DNA of 64,000 nucleotides from Metellina segmentata (GCA_947359465.1 OX375873.1:138443916-138507915), one strand, 5' to 3'. Shown: positions 33,851-45,942, numbered from the stretch's first letter. Numbers and translations: made by a program. The notes: generated by a model from the letters alone, not told the origin.

Positions 33851-34464
33851 GGCTATCGTGGATGCAAAGTAGGGTGTTAAAAACTGTTACCTATGTTCCT
33901 TTAGTCACGAGTTGGTTTGTTTGTTTTCGGGTTTTATGGCACAAGGAATATTAACGCCTCATTCCGAATTGGGAAATATTTGTATTTAATTCGTGTTCTT
34001 TTTTGTCATCGCACCCTTTATTTCATGTTCTTAATCGTATCAGAATTCATGCATTGTCACCTATCGATGTTCAATCCTTACTAGAATAACTAGCAACTAG
34101 AATAACTAACAACTGTTCTTGTAACCTATCGCACTCGCAGGATGGACTGTGTAGTATCTCCCAGATCTCTATTGAATTAAGGTGTGTTTGTAACTACGTC
34201 GCATTTCCTCAACTCAAAATACTATCGCATCTCATTTGCCATATCGCAATCCTCCCCAAATGTCACATTTGGCCCACATCCGTCAAACACAATGAAGGAG
34301 GAAGAAAAAGTATCGTCGAGAGAAAAAATAATGAAAGATTACCTGGGTACCTTGGGGTCGCGATGCCCGTACGAACCTAAAGAAGATGTGCCACTAAGGG
34401 CTACGTGTTGGGAAATCAGGAAAAAATATTGTTCTCATGGAATGCTGTTTATTGTACCAGGTCG

Positions 34465-34675
34465 CCGACCAACCGGTATAGTAGTTAAGGTGTTAGCCTC
34501 TAGATCGGGTCTGGGCATGGATGTTTCTAAGTGTATGGTGTAGAAGCGGCTGGTGCTCCTTAAGTCTGTCGTGGCCGAAAGTCCTCACGTTAGGTGGGTG
34601 TTGAAGTTCGGAGAGTGGAGTGCCAGCTCAGATGTTGCCTCGTCATCTGACCGTGGTTCAAAATGACATGGCGAT
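34465..34675 (+). mobile_element. SINE-A with head but no tail
   Basis: ACCAACCGGTATAGTAGTTA (A box), a deletion across the B box (ATCGGGTCTGGGCATGGATG), then TCTGTCGTGGCCGAAAGTCC and ATCTGACCGTGGTTCAAAAT, stopping before the tail. Confidence 0.85.
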
Positions 34676-34733
34676 ACACCGAATGGCTTAGGCTGGCACG
34701 GTGGTAACTAGTTTAATATAAAATAGTACGTGG

Positions 34734-35036
34734 TCAGCGGTATTCCGATTGGAAGAGTAACGGATTAGCAACCTGCGAGTTCGAATCCAACCAAATACCG
34801 TCGTGTATAAAGGGCGCTGGTGCACGTTAAAACTGTTGTTTCCTCAAATGACTGCACGTCGGCGTGGCGTGTATGTTTGAAGAGTGGGATGCCAATTTAG
34901 ATGGGAACCTCGTCATCTGACCGCGGTTCAACATTGCGTGGTGTTGTCGTCGGATATTTCCATTTCGGATTGATCCTTGACCGTCAACCAATAGCCCGTC
35001 GTGCTGCTCCAGTGTGACGTTAATTAAATACCAACC
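34734..35036 (+). mobile_element. SINE-B, full length
   Basis: Head CCGATTGGAAGAGTAACGGA, ATTAGCAACCTGCGAGTTCG (B box GAGTTCGAATCC), TCGTGTATAAAGGGCGCTGG, body, and tail CTCCAGTGTGACGTTAATTA. Confidence 0.9.
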
Positions 35037-35785
35037 TATAGAACAACGCAAGCGCGCTTCGATTGTCTATGACGATAATTAAAAATATATTTCTTTATCA
35101 GCACAACTCACTGATCTGTTTTATGCCTGATTGAACTTTATCTTGAAAAATAAATATTCTAATGTAATCACTAATGTAACATATTTAGAAGAAAAGCAGC
35201 GTCTACTTGCAAAAAAGTTTTTTTAAAGTACGGCTGATATCTTACTTATTTATGAAAAGGAGTCTTAGAAAAATCCTATGAGGCACAGAGCGCACATTTT
35301 TCATGCAGTGTAGGAACTTCTTTCTGTAAGGCTCTGGGTTCTCTTGGGTTCTCCAATGGGAATTTAAATCCGAAACCGGTCTCCCGAGGGAACGATTGCT
35401 CGAGAAACTTTTCAACCAAAAACCAAAGGATTTTTTTTCTTCCTGAGAGGGAACACGAAGGAGCCTCTAGAATTTCTTTCTTTACAACTGTTGCAAAAAT
35501 ATCAAGTTTCTTTAATTTAATTTATCCTTCTTTGTGGTTCTTAATGGCAGAATTCCACGAAAACTAAACTGGTTCTTCTAGTAGTTGGGCTTCTAAACTC
35601 TACTACACAATCACTAATACAAGAAACATTTACGAAAGAAAATTAAGTGACACACTGTGAATAAGTCAACTTATGATATAAATATATAGTATACTTTTGA
35701 CAAAAAAAAAAAACCCTTTATTTTGCCTAAATGAATGAAGTTTAGAATATAAAAATTTAATAACGATGACACCTCATCCTATAAA

Positions 35786-35922
35786 TCGTCATCCGAGTGT
35801 GAATCAAAATTACGTGGTGTTGTTCTTGTAACTTTCTCATTGGGTTTGATCCTGGACCGTCACCAATAGGACGTTGGGTTGCTCCAGTGCGACGTTAATT
35901 GAAATACCTACTTACCTAATCC
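35786..35922 (+). mobile_element. SINE 3' part
   Basis: CGTCATCCGAGTGTGAATCA, GTCACCAATAGGACGTTGGG, CTCCAGTGCGACGTTAATTG and tail TACCTACTTACCTA. Flanks ATCCTATAAA/ATCCTATGGA may be a target duplication. Confidence 0.85.
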
Positions 35923-36045
35923 TATGGAATGAAATAAGAAACAAATTTATCTTGATTCTTGAAACTTATTCTTGCATAAGAGTTTTCACGCAAAAATATA
36001 AGTGCTTTCGTACTGTAACCTTGCGTTGTCTATTCTAATAATCGT

Positions 36046-36178
36046 CATCTGACAGTCATTCAAAATTACGTAGTGCTGTTCAAGGATTTTTCCCTTGGGG
36101 GATTGATCTGAGACCGTCGTCAATAGCCCGTTGTGTTACTCCAGCACGACGTTACTTAAAATTCCTACCTACCTATCC
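36046..36178 (+). mobile_element. SINE 3' part
   Basis: CGTCATCTGACAGTCATTCA, GACCGTCGTCAATAGCCCGT and tail TTCCTACCTACCTATCC. Confidence 0.85.
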
Positions 36179-37918
36179 TAATCTTAAAAATTATAAAGAA
36201 CAAAAGTGAAAGAATAACGAGTTACTGATATATTATTGTGTTTGGTTTAATAATAAAACGAAAGAGCAGATTTCTAATAACCAACAGACCAGTTATATAT
36301 TGGACTCCCATTTATTACGTGGTGAGTTGAAGCTGCGCATGAGTATACTGTTCTAATGGAAGGGTAGCGCAACACCTTTGTTATCGAATAGCATAAGGAA
36401 AATGTTTCTTTTTGGCCTGGTGGTCAAAGAAAAACACAAACAAGCTTTTCCTCTCGTTTATTGACAGTCGATGTCTTAAATAGTGCATTTTCCTACGTAC
36501 ATTTTAATGGTTTTCTGAAATACTCATTATTTTAATTTTTTTTTGTGCTTCGATATTTGAACAATTAGTTATCAGAACAGAACGTAGATGGCGACACGCA
36601 ATCTAAAAATCAACGAAAGACGTGCGATAAGAGAACAAACGTGCTATCCGATATCACTACCCGCACATTTTCCTGAAAAATATTTGTTAAATGATGTCCG
36701 AAAGCAATTCCAAAAGCTAAGCTCAATGTTTGTGCCTGAGGAGGAAAATGAACGTTATAACATGATAGACAAAATGTAATATCAGAATGGCAATAATTTT
36801 TTAAAGTTGGAGTACGGGAACTTTTAAGACACTAGATTATCACTTACGTTAGAATGCGAGCTGTGTTAAAATCACGTATGCGATATTCTAAATGCATGGT
36901 AGTAAAAGGGATGATTAGGATACGATTGAATGTCTCTGCTGTTGCTTTTCGTAGTATAGAGATTTCCTGGGTGGACTGAGGGCTTAGTGTTAAAGTGACT
37001 GAAGTCGCAAAACAAATATAAAATTCCGAGATTACGATGCAAAACACAGGAAGCATACAATTTTTCAATAACAATTTTCAACTTCTTTCAAGGATAGCAC
37101 ATAGAAATTTCATTGAAACTAATCTGGCGCTTCCAATGCAAAACACCCATTGACATATTTACAGCGCTTGTTTAAATACTGTCTGTGCCCTGAAAATGGC
37201 GGTGCGCGCGGACAGATAAAATAGATAGCCCATGGCAGAAATCTCTGCTTTATAAAACCTACCTTATTTAACCTAATTATTTCAGAAGTATTCATGTGTC
37301 AAATGTGACCCTTGTTTAAATATTTGCTTTACTACTCGATAAGCGAGTTCGTGATACTTCAACAATGGTAACTTTTTTTACTACTGCATCATGTAGATTT
37401 GTTTAAATTCAAGCATAAACGAATCACACACGAATCCAAATCTCTTGAACTATTTTCCAAGATATAATATGAATTTCACAAATGAACTACACTAAATATG
37501 TGTAATGCTATATAAAAGTTTCTCTTTTCAAAATATATATTTCTTATATAGCCTTTAAATGAATCTATTCCATTTCAATAATATCCATTCATTTCATGTC
37601 CCCATCATGGAATCATCCCGTTCAGTATGATAGTCAAAGAACAAATCAATCTAAAACTATCTAGTTGACATGAGAATTGCACTTTCATCTTCTCTGAAGC
37701 AATTATAAAGTTTAATGAAACTGGATTTTAGTTTAAACTCACTCTAGTTGCCCTTGAAATTGCACTGTTCGTTAGAGATGTGCAACTGTGAGATTATTAA
37801 TACAAATATTAAAAGATATTTCGGGTAATTAACAAATTTCATCAATGAAAATCTTGTTGAATCAAAAATAAGTACATGCGATAAATATTAAATTGCATAA
37901 AAACTGAATGATACTCAC
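36179..37918. other. Intron, nothing identified
   Basis: AT-rich sequence leading to the selectivity-filter exon donor; short unrecognised frames at 36588-36779 and 36844-37081. Confidence 0.5.
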
Positions 37919-38011
37919 CACTATAAGAAGGACAAAATAAACCCAGTCCCAAAAAGAATGAGCATCTTGTACGTAGTACATAATATCTGACCAACCTTCT
38001 AAGCTGATCAC
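37919..38011 (-). CDS. Ca-alpha1T: T-type (Cav3) calcium channel alpha-1 exon: domain I selectivity filter and S6 start
   Basis: A 93-base exon of 31 codons, phase 0 at both ends, beginning [20 protein letters not shown] and ending [11 protein letters not shown]. The Glu of LEGW (codon at 37999-37997) is the domain I filter residue of the EEDD locus of T-type channels. The rest leads into the S6 helix. Acceptor GTCTTTTAG ends at 38012; donor GTGAGT starts at 37918. The protein continues without a break into IGSFFMINL of the next exon, 20.2 kb away, the largest intron here and the one with the densest transposon load. Confidence 0.95.
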
Positions 38012-40146
38012 CTAAAAGACAAAAAAAATGTGAATTACCTGGCGTCAATCATTATTGATGACAATGATATAATTTTTAATTTCATGAAATGAATTGGGAG
38101 GAAATAAGAGATGGAAAATAAATTTTGTCAAGGTTGTGTGTGCCAAGTGCCAAGACAGGTCTTCATAGTTCACATTGAACTAATTACTGCTGTTCCCAAT
38201 AATCTTTAAGGGTCAATATTTCTATCAAACATTTTTTTCCAGACGCTTATGCGTTTACACTCGTATTTGTTTGCAATTATCATTAACGTAATTAAAAATA
38301 TTTTCCGATGTTATTTCAAGCTGTCAAACACGCTCCTCATGAACGATGGGGCCATAAACGCTCTTCTGTGCAAACGGTTTTGAAGTTTCTACTGCTACAA
38401 AACTGAAATTCTGATGTCCCGCAGAAAAAGGAAGATGCGTTTTATATTAAAATGTATTTCATATGGAATTTTACTGAAAATTATGAAAAAAGAATGCAGT
38501 TTTCACGTGATTTTAACTCTACCAACCTGTAAATTTTATCATGCTAAAATCTGATCAAACCAGTTTATCTGATCATCTGAGGTTCATTACCTAACATGGC
38601 ATGGAGCCTCGCAGTTGAAATAAGAGGTGGTGTTGGGAAAAATGACTCACAGTTGGAGAGAGAGAGAGAGAGATAAGTGCAACCATATATTGTTCATTCT
38701 GTATCAAATTGAGTAAATTTACAACATATTAAAATTCCCAATACTGTATTATGCATTTACACTATTTGTTTCTTGCCACATGAATGAGGCCTAAAAGCGA
38801 GTTTAATTTTAAAGGGCCTAAGCTGCACACAAATATACTTTGAAAATTTTAAATAGTTGTGTAACTAACTTAAAGTGTTACAGCAAGAATATACTAAATT
38901 AAAATGCGACAGATTAAAATTCCGCTCAAGACTTGGTGTTTTTGATGAAATATAACAAAAAAAAACCTTGAAGCCTTTCCAACACCTTAACTTACGAACG
39001 AGACACATTTTAAAAGAATTAAATTGGACGATGCTTTTATATAAGTATATACACATTTTAGCATTTCGTCGTAAGCAAAGTTTGGAAATTCTCTGCCACG
39101 AAGGAATAGTTTCTGGAGAAATATACTTGCACGTTCTGGCAGTTTGGTAATGGATTCTCGTTTCTTTCCCGTTCCCACATTCCGCGGAACAGCCTCCATG
39201 CTGTATTTCTTAGCATGGCTGTTTGCCCATGGCTGAAAAATATTCCTGGCAGGGAACCTGCTCTATGAATATGAATCAAGCGTCACATCATGGTCTATCT
39301 TTTTCAATGCCATAAGTTTCCGCGATTTATGGAATACTTTTCACACGCGCGGTTTTCGTAAACCGGCTTGTCTGTTTCCTGTCTTTTTGCAACAATTCGT
39401 CCGCATCTTTACATGGAAAGCGCAGTTTAGACATACTCTGAAGTTTGTCTGGAAACTGAAATGAACACTTGCACTTCAGTGTCAGGTTGTTTCTTTCATT
39501 CGCAAGTTTTCTTTTGCGCTTTATCTTCTACGAAGTTGTTACATTTTGTACTTCGACCCTGAGAGACAACGAATAACCATGGAAACGTCGATTAAGCATT
39601 TAATTCTTCAGTGTAGTCCCTGTCCAATGAGCCACTGTGTGAAGCGAAAAATTACCATAGAGTAAAACCAAACTACAGTGCCTTACAAAATATAAGAAAC
39701 GCCATTACTTTTAAGATTTAAAACTAAAAATGCAACCTGTTTCGATTTGCAACACGAGGATATTCAGTTGTGCATATTAAAGATAATATAGTAGTGCACA
39801 TTAAGCTAATATATATGCACTAGTAAAACTAGTGTTATTGAAATTTTGGAATCATGTCACAAGCTCTAACATAGCAATGTGTTCTGCTACTTATTAGAAC
39901 GTGCATTCTCTGTATTCAAACATGGTTCAAAAGCTTCATCTGTGTTCGAGATAGCATACAGACTACTAAGGAAAGTCACCTCATGTTTTTAGTGTTTGCA
40001 CTTACCCTCCTGTCTTACGGCACCCCATAATGCTGCGTCATAACAGTTCAAAGACGCTTAAAAAGTTGTTATCTTTTTGTTTCTAATCATCGGTTTGCTA
40101 ACCTTCGAAGCACCTTTGGATATTTTCGTTGGTGAAATACCTGAAG
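38012..40146. other. Intron, nothing identified
   Basis: Holds a short (GA)n at 38657-38673 and otherwise no recognised repeat or coding sequence. Confidence 0.5.
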
Positions 40147-40575
40147 AATTATCTACATCAGGGAGCTGCAACCAACAAATGCTTATTTTGCAAAGAGGTA
40201 TGTTCAATAGTATAAGTGAGGAGAGAAACGGAGACACTTTATAATAAGTAAAGCCACTCATCTAATATAATGTTGTCAAAGGATATACGCTTTGAAGTTT
40301 TTGTTTAACCTTTAGACTAGTACACATCAGTTGTTCCATGATCGCGCCAAGAAAGAATTTTGACAACGGCCAGTACATCAGTTGTACCCTGAAAGTTATA
40401 AGAATCGTTCCAAGAAAGAATTTAGACTACGGCCGTTACAGCAGTATCTTGAAAGTTATGAGAATCGCGCTAAGAAAGAATCGCGTTTGTTAAATCTATA
40501 GCCGTAGTCAGAAGGTTAATTTTATACCTGAAGTTCTGAGTGTAGTATAGGGAATTCTATACAAGTAACTATTCC
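40147..40575 (-). pseudogene. Decayed duplicate of the pore-loop exon 3' end (broken by a MITE)
   Basis: The stretch 40147-40304 aligns along its length with 40639-40790, that is, the 3' end of the pore-loop exon plus its donor and following intron. Shared blocks include AACAAATGCT..ATTTTG, GTTCAAT, AGAAACG and AATGTTGTCAAA. Beyond the TTAA MITE (40309-40515) the match to exon sequence resumes, around the codons for KYYVICR. In the duplicate the donor GTAAGT is lost and stop codons interrupt the frame where the exon reads GAISFDNIGLAW. It is a non-functional exon copy, perhaps from a tandem duplication or a former alternative exon. Confidence 0.68.
40309..40515. mobile_element. TTAA-flanked MITE (long copy)
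   Basis: Flanked by TTAA at 40305-40308 and 40516-40519, with ends CCTTTAGACTAGTAC and (inverted) CCTTCTGACTACGGC. It holds about three ~65 bp units (GATCGCGCCAAGAAAGAATT, GAATCGTTCCAAGAAAGAAT, GAATCGCGCTAAGAAAGAAT), opposite in orientation to the 11.7 kb copy, which has two. Inserted into the decayed exon duplicate. Confidence 0.78.
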
Positions 40576-40723
40576 AATGTCATCGATGAGAAAGGGTTTC
40601 TTGAAGGGATTGTTTTCTTAAACTTAGAAATACCCGAACTATTTGCACCAGGGAACTCTTGCTAACAAATGCTCATTTTGGCATGCAACTAGTTCAATGG
40701 TGCGTAGAAACGATGGCACTTAC

Positions 40724-41009
40724 TAAAAATATAGCCACCCATGCTAATCCAATGTTGTCAAAAGAGATGGCCCCCTTGAAGGGGTTCCTGTTGCCCGCTC
40801 TGCAGATGACGTAGTATTTGTTCCAGTCGACGCACGACGTCTCCGTGGGGGTGTTGTAGCTGAAGGGCGCAGCGGAGCTGTTGCAGGTCTTGCCCATGAA
40901 GGTGTAGGGGGGCAAGTCCACGCATCTGTGCATGCCGCTGTCCTTGTCCAGACTGCAGATGTACTCCGACTCGTCGTCGTCAGGGTCGTGATAGAAAGGC
41001 GGCACGTTT
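40724..41009 (-). CDS. Ca-alpha1T: T-type (Cav3) calcium channel alpha-1 exon: domain I extracellular loop and pore helix
   Basis: Encodes the large S5-P extracellular loop and the pore helix of domain I. It starts NVPPFYHDPDDDESEYICSL and ends at CVDWNKYYVICRAGNRNPFK, then GAISFDNIGLAWVAIFL. The loop has several cysteines (YICSL, HRCVD, KTCNSS, TSCVDW, VICRAG) that in this family form disulphides, and an NSS sequon. Acceptor GTGTTTCAG ends at 41010; donor GTAAGT starts at 40723. The 286 bases read as 1 + 95 codons and end in phase 0, joining the next exon as AIFL-VISLEGW. A decayed duplicate of its 3' half lies 0.5 kb downstream (40147-40575). The exon is GC-rich relative to the flanking introns. 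Confidence 0.95.
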
Positions 41010-41126
41010 CTGAAACACATGCACATTGCATGATGCAAACACACTCCAAGAGGTCCAAATGCAAGACAACTCAAAAGCACAGAGATTAAAACATATAAAA
41101 AAATGACATCAAATGAATCATACAGC

Positions 41127-41454
41127 AAGTTAAGGTAATGTTAATTTTTTAATTAACGTCGGACTAGTGCAACATAACGGGCTACTGACGACGGTCCGGG
41201 ATCAATCCCATAAGGGAAAGATCCGAGGACAACATCACGTCATTTGAACCACGGTCCGATGACGAGGCAACATCTGAGTTGGCACACCATTCAACAAACT
41301 TCCGCACCAACCCAATGTGGGGACTTTCGTCCACGATAGATTTAAAGTGCACCAGTCGCCTCTACACCATACGCTTACCAACATCTATGCACTGACCTGT
41401 ATTTGAACCAGGAACCTTCCGATCTAGAAGCTAACACCTTAGCTACCAAACCGG
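41127..41454 (-). mobile_element. SINE-A, full length, with target duplication
   Basis: TCATACAGC flanks both ends (41118-41126, 41455-41463). Tail GTTAAGGTAATGTTAATTTT, body, and head with TGTATTTGAACCAGGAACC and GCTACCAAACCGG. It lies just upstream of the pore-loop exon acceptor, by about 120 bp. Confidence 0.93.
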
Positions 41455-41463
41455 TCATACAGC

Positions 41464-43969
41464 TAGAATGGTTTTAGGAAATGGTAAAAATGTGTTAAAA
41501 TTTTCACCAATATAGGGTAATACACGTTTTATGTGGTACACATAAATCTTAGCCAATTAACAGTTGAATCAGAAAACTTTAAAGAATAAATGCGTTTTCT
41601 ATGAGAGCAGCTAACTGTAGGTGGCGGTAGTATTTCATGCACACGTGACGTCACTTGGCTAGTTTCGATACGATTCACGATACGGTTCATGATATGCGTC
41701 TGGTTTGTTTGCATTGATAATTCTTCTAATACCCATCTCGGATGAACCTATCGTCTAGACCAAAGTAATTAAGGATAGAAGTTAAACATAGAAATAAATT
41801 TCCTCATCCAATTTGTTACTTGGAAAAGTGTGACTCGAGAAAACTGTTCAAATTTAAGTATTACATTTGGGTATATTGCTCATTTGCTGCAGCAAGCAAT
41901 GACAAGAAAAATTGCCATTTTGGGACCACCTAAACATCTACATGCACAGCAGTTTAAAAGTGTACGTTTTACAGACAGAACGGGCATATCTCAGCTTCAA
42001 AATTTACGAGAGTAATTTCAACTTAATAGTCTTCGCAATTCTTAGAATTCAGCTCCGGAAAAATAGTATTTCTTACGTTTTGTATTGTTATAGAAAGTGA
42101 GCGATAAGCTGAGGTATGTTTGGAGATTAAACTTCTAAAATAAATGATCCCTAGCTAAAGCAAAGTCACAAAGCGTTTGAAATAAGTAAAACATCTTCAT
42201 TAAAACAAAATAATTCCCGTGTCATAAACACGTTACATGGTAACAAAAATAATGTTATACTAAAATAAATTTAAAAAATTTAATACATGAAGTTTATAAT
42301 TATGTCCTATTATATCGTGGATACCTTAGCAATGCGAAATATTTTGATAACAAATCTTATTCTACCAGATTTGATCATCCGATTTCTAAATCGGAAACCT
42401 ACACATATAATCTATCATGAAATAATATAAGAGCAACAAACAATATAAAGCAAACGACATATTCAATCTGACCGGTGGCAGGCTTGAACGTACTTTTTCA
42501 TTACCCTGTGCTTAGGTCATGTAGAATAGACAGGAAATTGCATAAGCTTATCTAAACCAATGCTCTAAGCTTGTCTGAAGAGTACCAACAGCAAATTGAA
42601 AAATTCATTGAAAGACAAGTACTTGTTTTAGTAAAAATATATTAATTTTCTAAGTTAAAAAACCTTTAAAGAGCCACCTGATCTGTATACGAATACACTG
42701 TTTTCTCTATCACAGTTAGAAACTATTTACAGAATATATTACTCATAATTCGCGATCCTATATGCTGTTTTTCGATCGCAAATGAATAGTTTTCAGAAAC
42801 ACCAGTCCTAAGGATTGAACCTAACTAACAAATTAATGGGAGCTGTACCAATCTCTTGATGAATTTGATTTTTGATGTTGTAAATGTTCATCAAACGAGG
42901 CATTAAGAATCATTTTTACGTTCTAAAAATACCATTCTCAAGCATTATAAATGAATTAATTCGTATTTATTTTACCTTTCACTAACTCGTGTTGACAGGC
43001 TTGTATTTCTGCCACCCTTTTAAAACCCGCGATGAAACGTATCGTTGTTAGAATTCCGCGAGTTTCATCATTTTAGAGGACATCAATTACAATTTTTATT
43101 TAGTCTCAGAATTCAAAGAATTTCCCTAAATACCCCAGAAACGGTAATTTAAATTCAGAGTGAACCCTCAAAACGCGTTAATAATCGTATAAAATCCTTG
43201 ATGAGTCTTTAAACGAGTATAAAATTTTTTTTGAGGTTTTTCGTCATGCAACAGTTGAGACTTCAAGTAAATAAGGAACATTTTGACCACAAAATTTACC
43301 ATCGTTGAACCTGAATTACTTGAGCAACAGTTTATAAAACAAATGTTTTACAACCATGTTTGTAGATTATTTGGAATAGTTTTCAACCACAATTTGTCGC
43401 CAATAGCCCATTCATTGAGTAGCTCCCGATGCGATGTGTAAATTTAATGATCTATTTACCCAACCAACATATTGATAGCTACAAACCCTATTCATTTTTT
43501 AAAAATGAGGTGGACCTAACCTCGTATAGGAAGGTATTATTAACCAGTAAAAGTATTTCATTAGCAATTCAAACTAACTAAATCAGTGTAGGATCTTGTC
43601 AAATCGCTCACTCCTTTCTATAATATCTAAAAAATTGGTGATTTTTAGTTATGCCTGTTTTCAGAATGCCCTGAAAGAGTAGTATACCTCTGCAAGATCG
43701 TCATATATCACCGCTCAATATTTAGCCGCTAAAGCAGAAGTAATATTTATTTGTAATATATTTCAATCAACTTTTAAACTTTAATTATCACTCTCCTGAA
43801 AAATCACATTTTTGAGATATGGCGTTCATGAGATAGGAGTGAGCGAAACATGCGGAACTATTGCATTTAATTGCGAGGTACAGATGTTGTTAACATATCA
43901 ACAACTTGCCTTAGTACCAGATTCCTAATATTGGGATCGGGTTCATCGTAAAGAGAGTCTTTCAAGTTG
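41464..43969. other. Intron, nothing identified
   Basis: 2.5 kb of AT-rich sequence free of the repeats that crowd neighbouring regions. Confidence 0.5.
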
Positions 43970-44250
43970 GGTAGGTAATTTTAATTGACGTCGTACTGGA
44001 GCAATACAACGGGCTATTGACGGCCGTCCGGAATGAATCTCAACGGGAAAGATTCGAGGAAAAGGCCACGTAATATTGAACCACGGTTAGATGACGAGGC
44101 AACATCTGAGCGAACACCCCACTCTCTAAACGTCCGCACTATGCCAACTTGAGGACACGAAGCCACGACAGACTTAACGTGCACCATCCCCCTTTGTACA
44201 CGTCGGTCTTTGATTGAATTCGAACTCGCAATTCCTTCCAAGTTGGGATC
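43970..44250 (-). mobile_element. SINE-B, head partly truncated
   Basis: Flanks TCAAGTTGGG and CCAAGTTGGG. Tail TAGGTAATTTTAATTGACGT, body, and head piece GAATTCGAACTCGCAATTCC. Confidence 0.88.
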
Positions 44251-44407
44251 CCCATATAACATCGACCTCCATAGAACGTGACGTTATCAGTGTAATTGGC
44301 ATATTCCTCTGTACAGCTCAGAAATTAGGACTTTTTGTGGCAACTTCTTTTTGCACATTCTTTGGCGTGCTTTTTATGTCGCCAAGGTAGATATTATTAG
44401 ATAGTAA

Positions 44408-44500
44408 TTGGTACTTTTTAATTACAGTCGTACTAGAGCAACACAACGTGCTATTGATAACCGTACGGGATCAATCCCCTAAGGGAGAGGTTCGAAGAAT
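44408..44500 (-). mobile_element. SINE tail fragment
   Basis: TTGGTACTTTTTAATTACAG, CGTACTAGAGCAACACAACG and GATCAATCCCCTAAGGGAGA. Confidence 0.85.
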
Positions 44501-44805
44501 TTATTAGAAAAAAAAACCCCTTGTGGTCTTACTGAAAAATCATTAAAAATTTGTTCAGGCATAGAAAATCGGTAAAAGATAATTTTTTACAAAAGTTAAT
44601 AAAAGATTCAAATAATCGCGAGGTTACCATAATCCTAATTTGCCTTTGCCTGCCACAACTTGCTACAAAAAGTACGCCAAAAAGTCTTCAAATCAAAGCT
44701 GGACCAAATCCTCAAAGCATTAAGCCTTATTTGATAAGTCCAATTGAGTGAATTTATAAAGGATTTCTCAAATTGAAGTTCAACAAATTCCGAGTAGGAA
44801 AGATA

Positions 44806-45105
44806 GGTAGGTATTATAATTAACATCGTACTTGAACAACACAACGGGCTATTGGCAATGGTCCGGTATCTATCCACAAGGGAAAGATACAATGACAGCA
44901 TCACGTCATTTTGAACCACGGTAAGGGGACGAGGTCACAATTGAGCTGACACTCCACTCTCCAAACCTCCACAGTTAACGTGTGGACTTTTGAGGTTACG
45001 ACAGGTTTGACGTGTACCAGCCCCCTTTATGTACACCGGTATTTGACTGGTTTCGAACTCGCAACCCTCCGAATACTAATCCTGCACTCTTCCATTTGGG
45101 CTGAC
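44806..45105 (-). mobile_element. SINE-B, full length
   Basis: Tail ATAGGTAGGTATTATAATTA, body, and head TGGTTTCGAACTCGCAACCC plus TCTTCCATTTGGGCTGA. Flanks GTAGGAAAG/GTACGAAAGG fit a target duplication. Confidence 0.88.
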
Positions 45106-45514
45106 GCCGTACGAAAGGAGAGTAGAATGTTTAGGAATGCTACAAATACCGAAAGAGATAGGTATCATGGGCCGATATCACTTCGTATTTATTTTTATCA
45201 GCAAACATTGCAGTACAATCTGACTCTACTTGATGAAATCGTCGAACTAGTTTGGGTACCCGTAAAGGCTTATGGGATTCGATCAAGCTTGCTTTGTTTC
45301 ATGTCAGAAGAACTAATTCGAAACAATCACTAAAATAGGTTTTCATTATGAATCGGCTCACGATAAAGGAAAGGAGCTAAGCAAGTGGAAAATACGAGAA
45401 CGGAAAACGTAATCTTAGAAAGAGGTCCAAGTATACAACTTTCTTCAGACTTCTGAAATTAAATCAAATGTATCGGGATAAAACGGAATTCAAGATTAAG
45501 TCCCGGGAATAAAA

Positions 45515-45852
45515 ACGTCATCTGACCGTGGTTCAAAATTACGAGGTGTTGTCCTCGAATCTTTCCCTTAAAGGGTAATGGTAATGGTAATTTTTAGTTA
45601 ACGTCGTACTAGAGCAACACAACGGGCTATTGACGACGGTCCGGGATCAGTCCCTTAAGGGAAAGATCCGAGGACAACACCCCGTAATTTTGAACCACGG
45701 TCAGATGACGAAGCAACACCTGAGCTGGCACCCCACTCTCCAAACTTCCACGCCAACCCAACGTGATCCCTTAAAGGGACTGATCCCGGACCGTCGTCAA
45801 TAGCCCGTTGTGTTGCTCTAGTACGACGTTAACTAAAACTTACCTTACCTTA
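45515..45852 (+). mobile_element. SINE, 5'-truncated, split by an inverted headless SINE
   Basis: Perfect 13 bp duplication CCCGGGAATAAAA (45502-45514, 45853-45865). CGTCATCTGACCGTGG to 45575, then from 45779 CTGATCCCGGACCGTCGTCA to tail TTACCTTACCTTA. Confidence 0.93.
45576..45766 (-). mobile_element. Headless SINE, 191 bp, nested in opposite orientation
   Basis: Perfect 12 bp duplication TCCCTTAAAGGG (45564-45575, 45767-45778). Tail TAATGGTAATGGTAATTTTT; ends CCACGCCAACCCAACGTG, the same internal start as 33590-33779. Confidence 0.93.
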
Positions 45853-45942
45853 CCCGGGAATAAAATAGGGTTAATGCATGTCGGATTAAAGTTCTAAAAC
45901 ACGTGAAAAAGTAAACTCGAGTTTACAAAATAGAATTAAACA

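Noticed and set aside
40147..40575. A functional mutually exclusive exon
   Set aside because: Stops, loss of the donor and an inserted MITE make it non-coding, so it is listed as a pseudogene.
40744..41064. A 106-codon Thr/Arg-rich frame overlapping the pore-loop exon
   Set aside because: It is an alternative frame of the same GC-rich DNA. The calcium channel frame has clear family motifs and splice borders.
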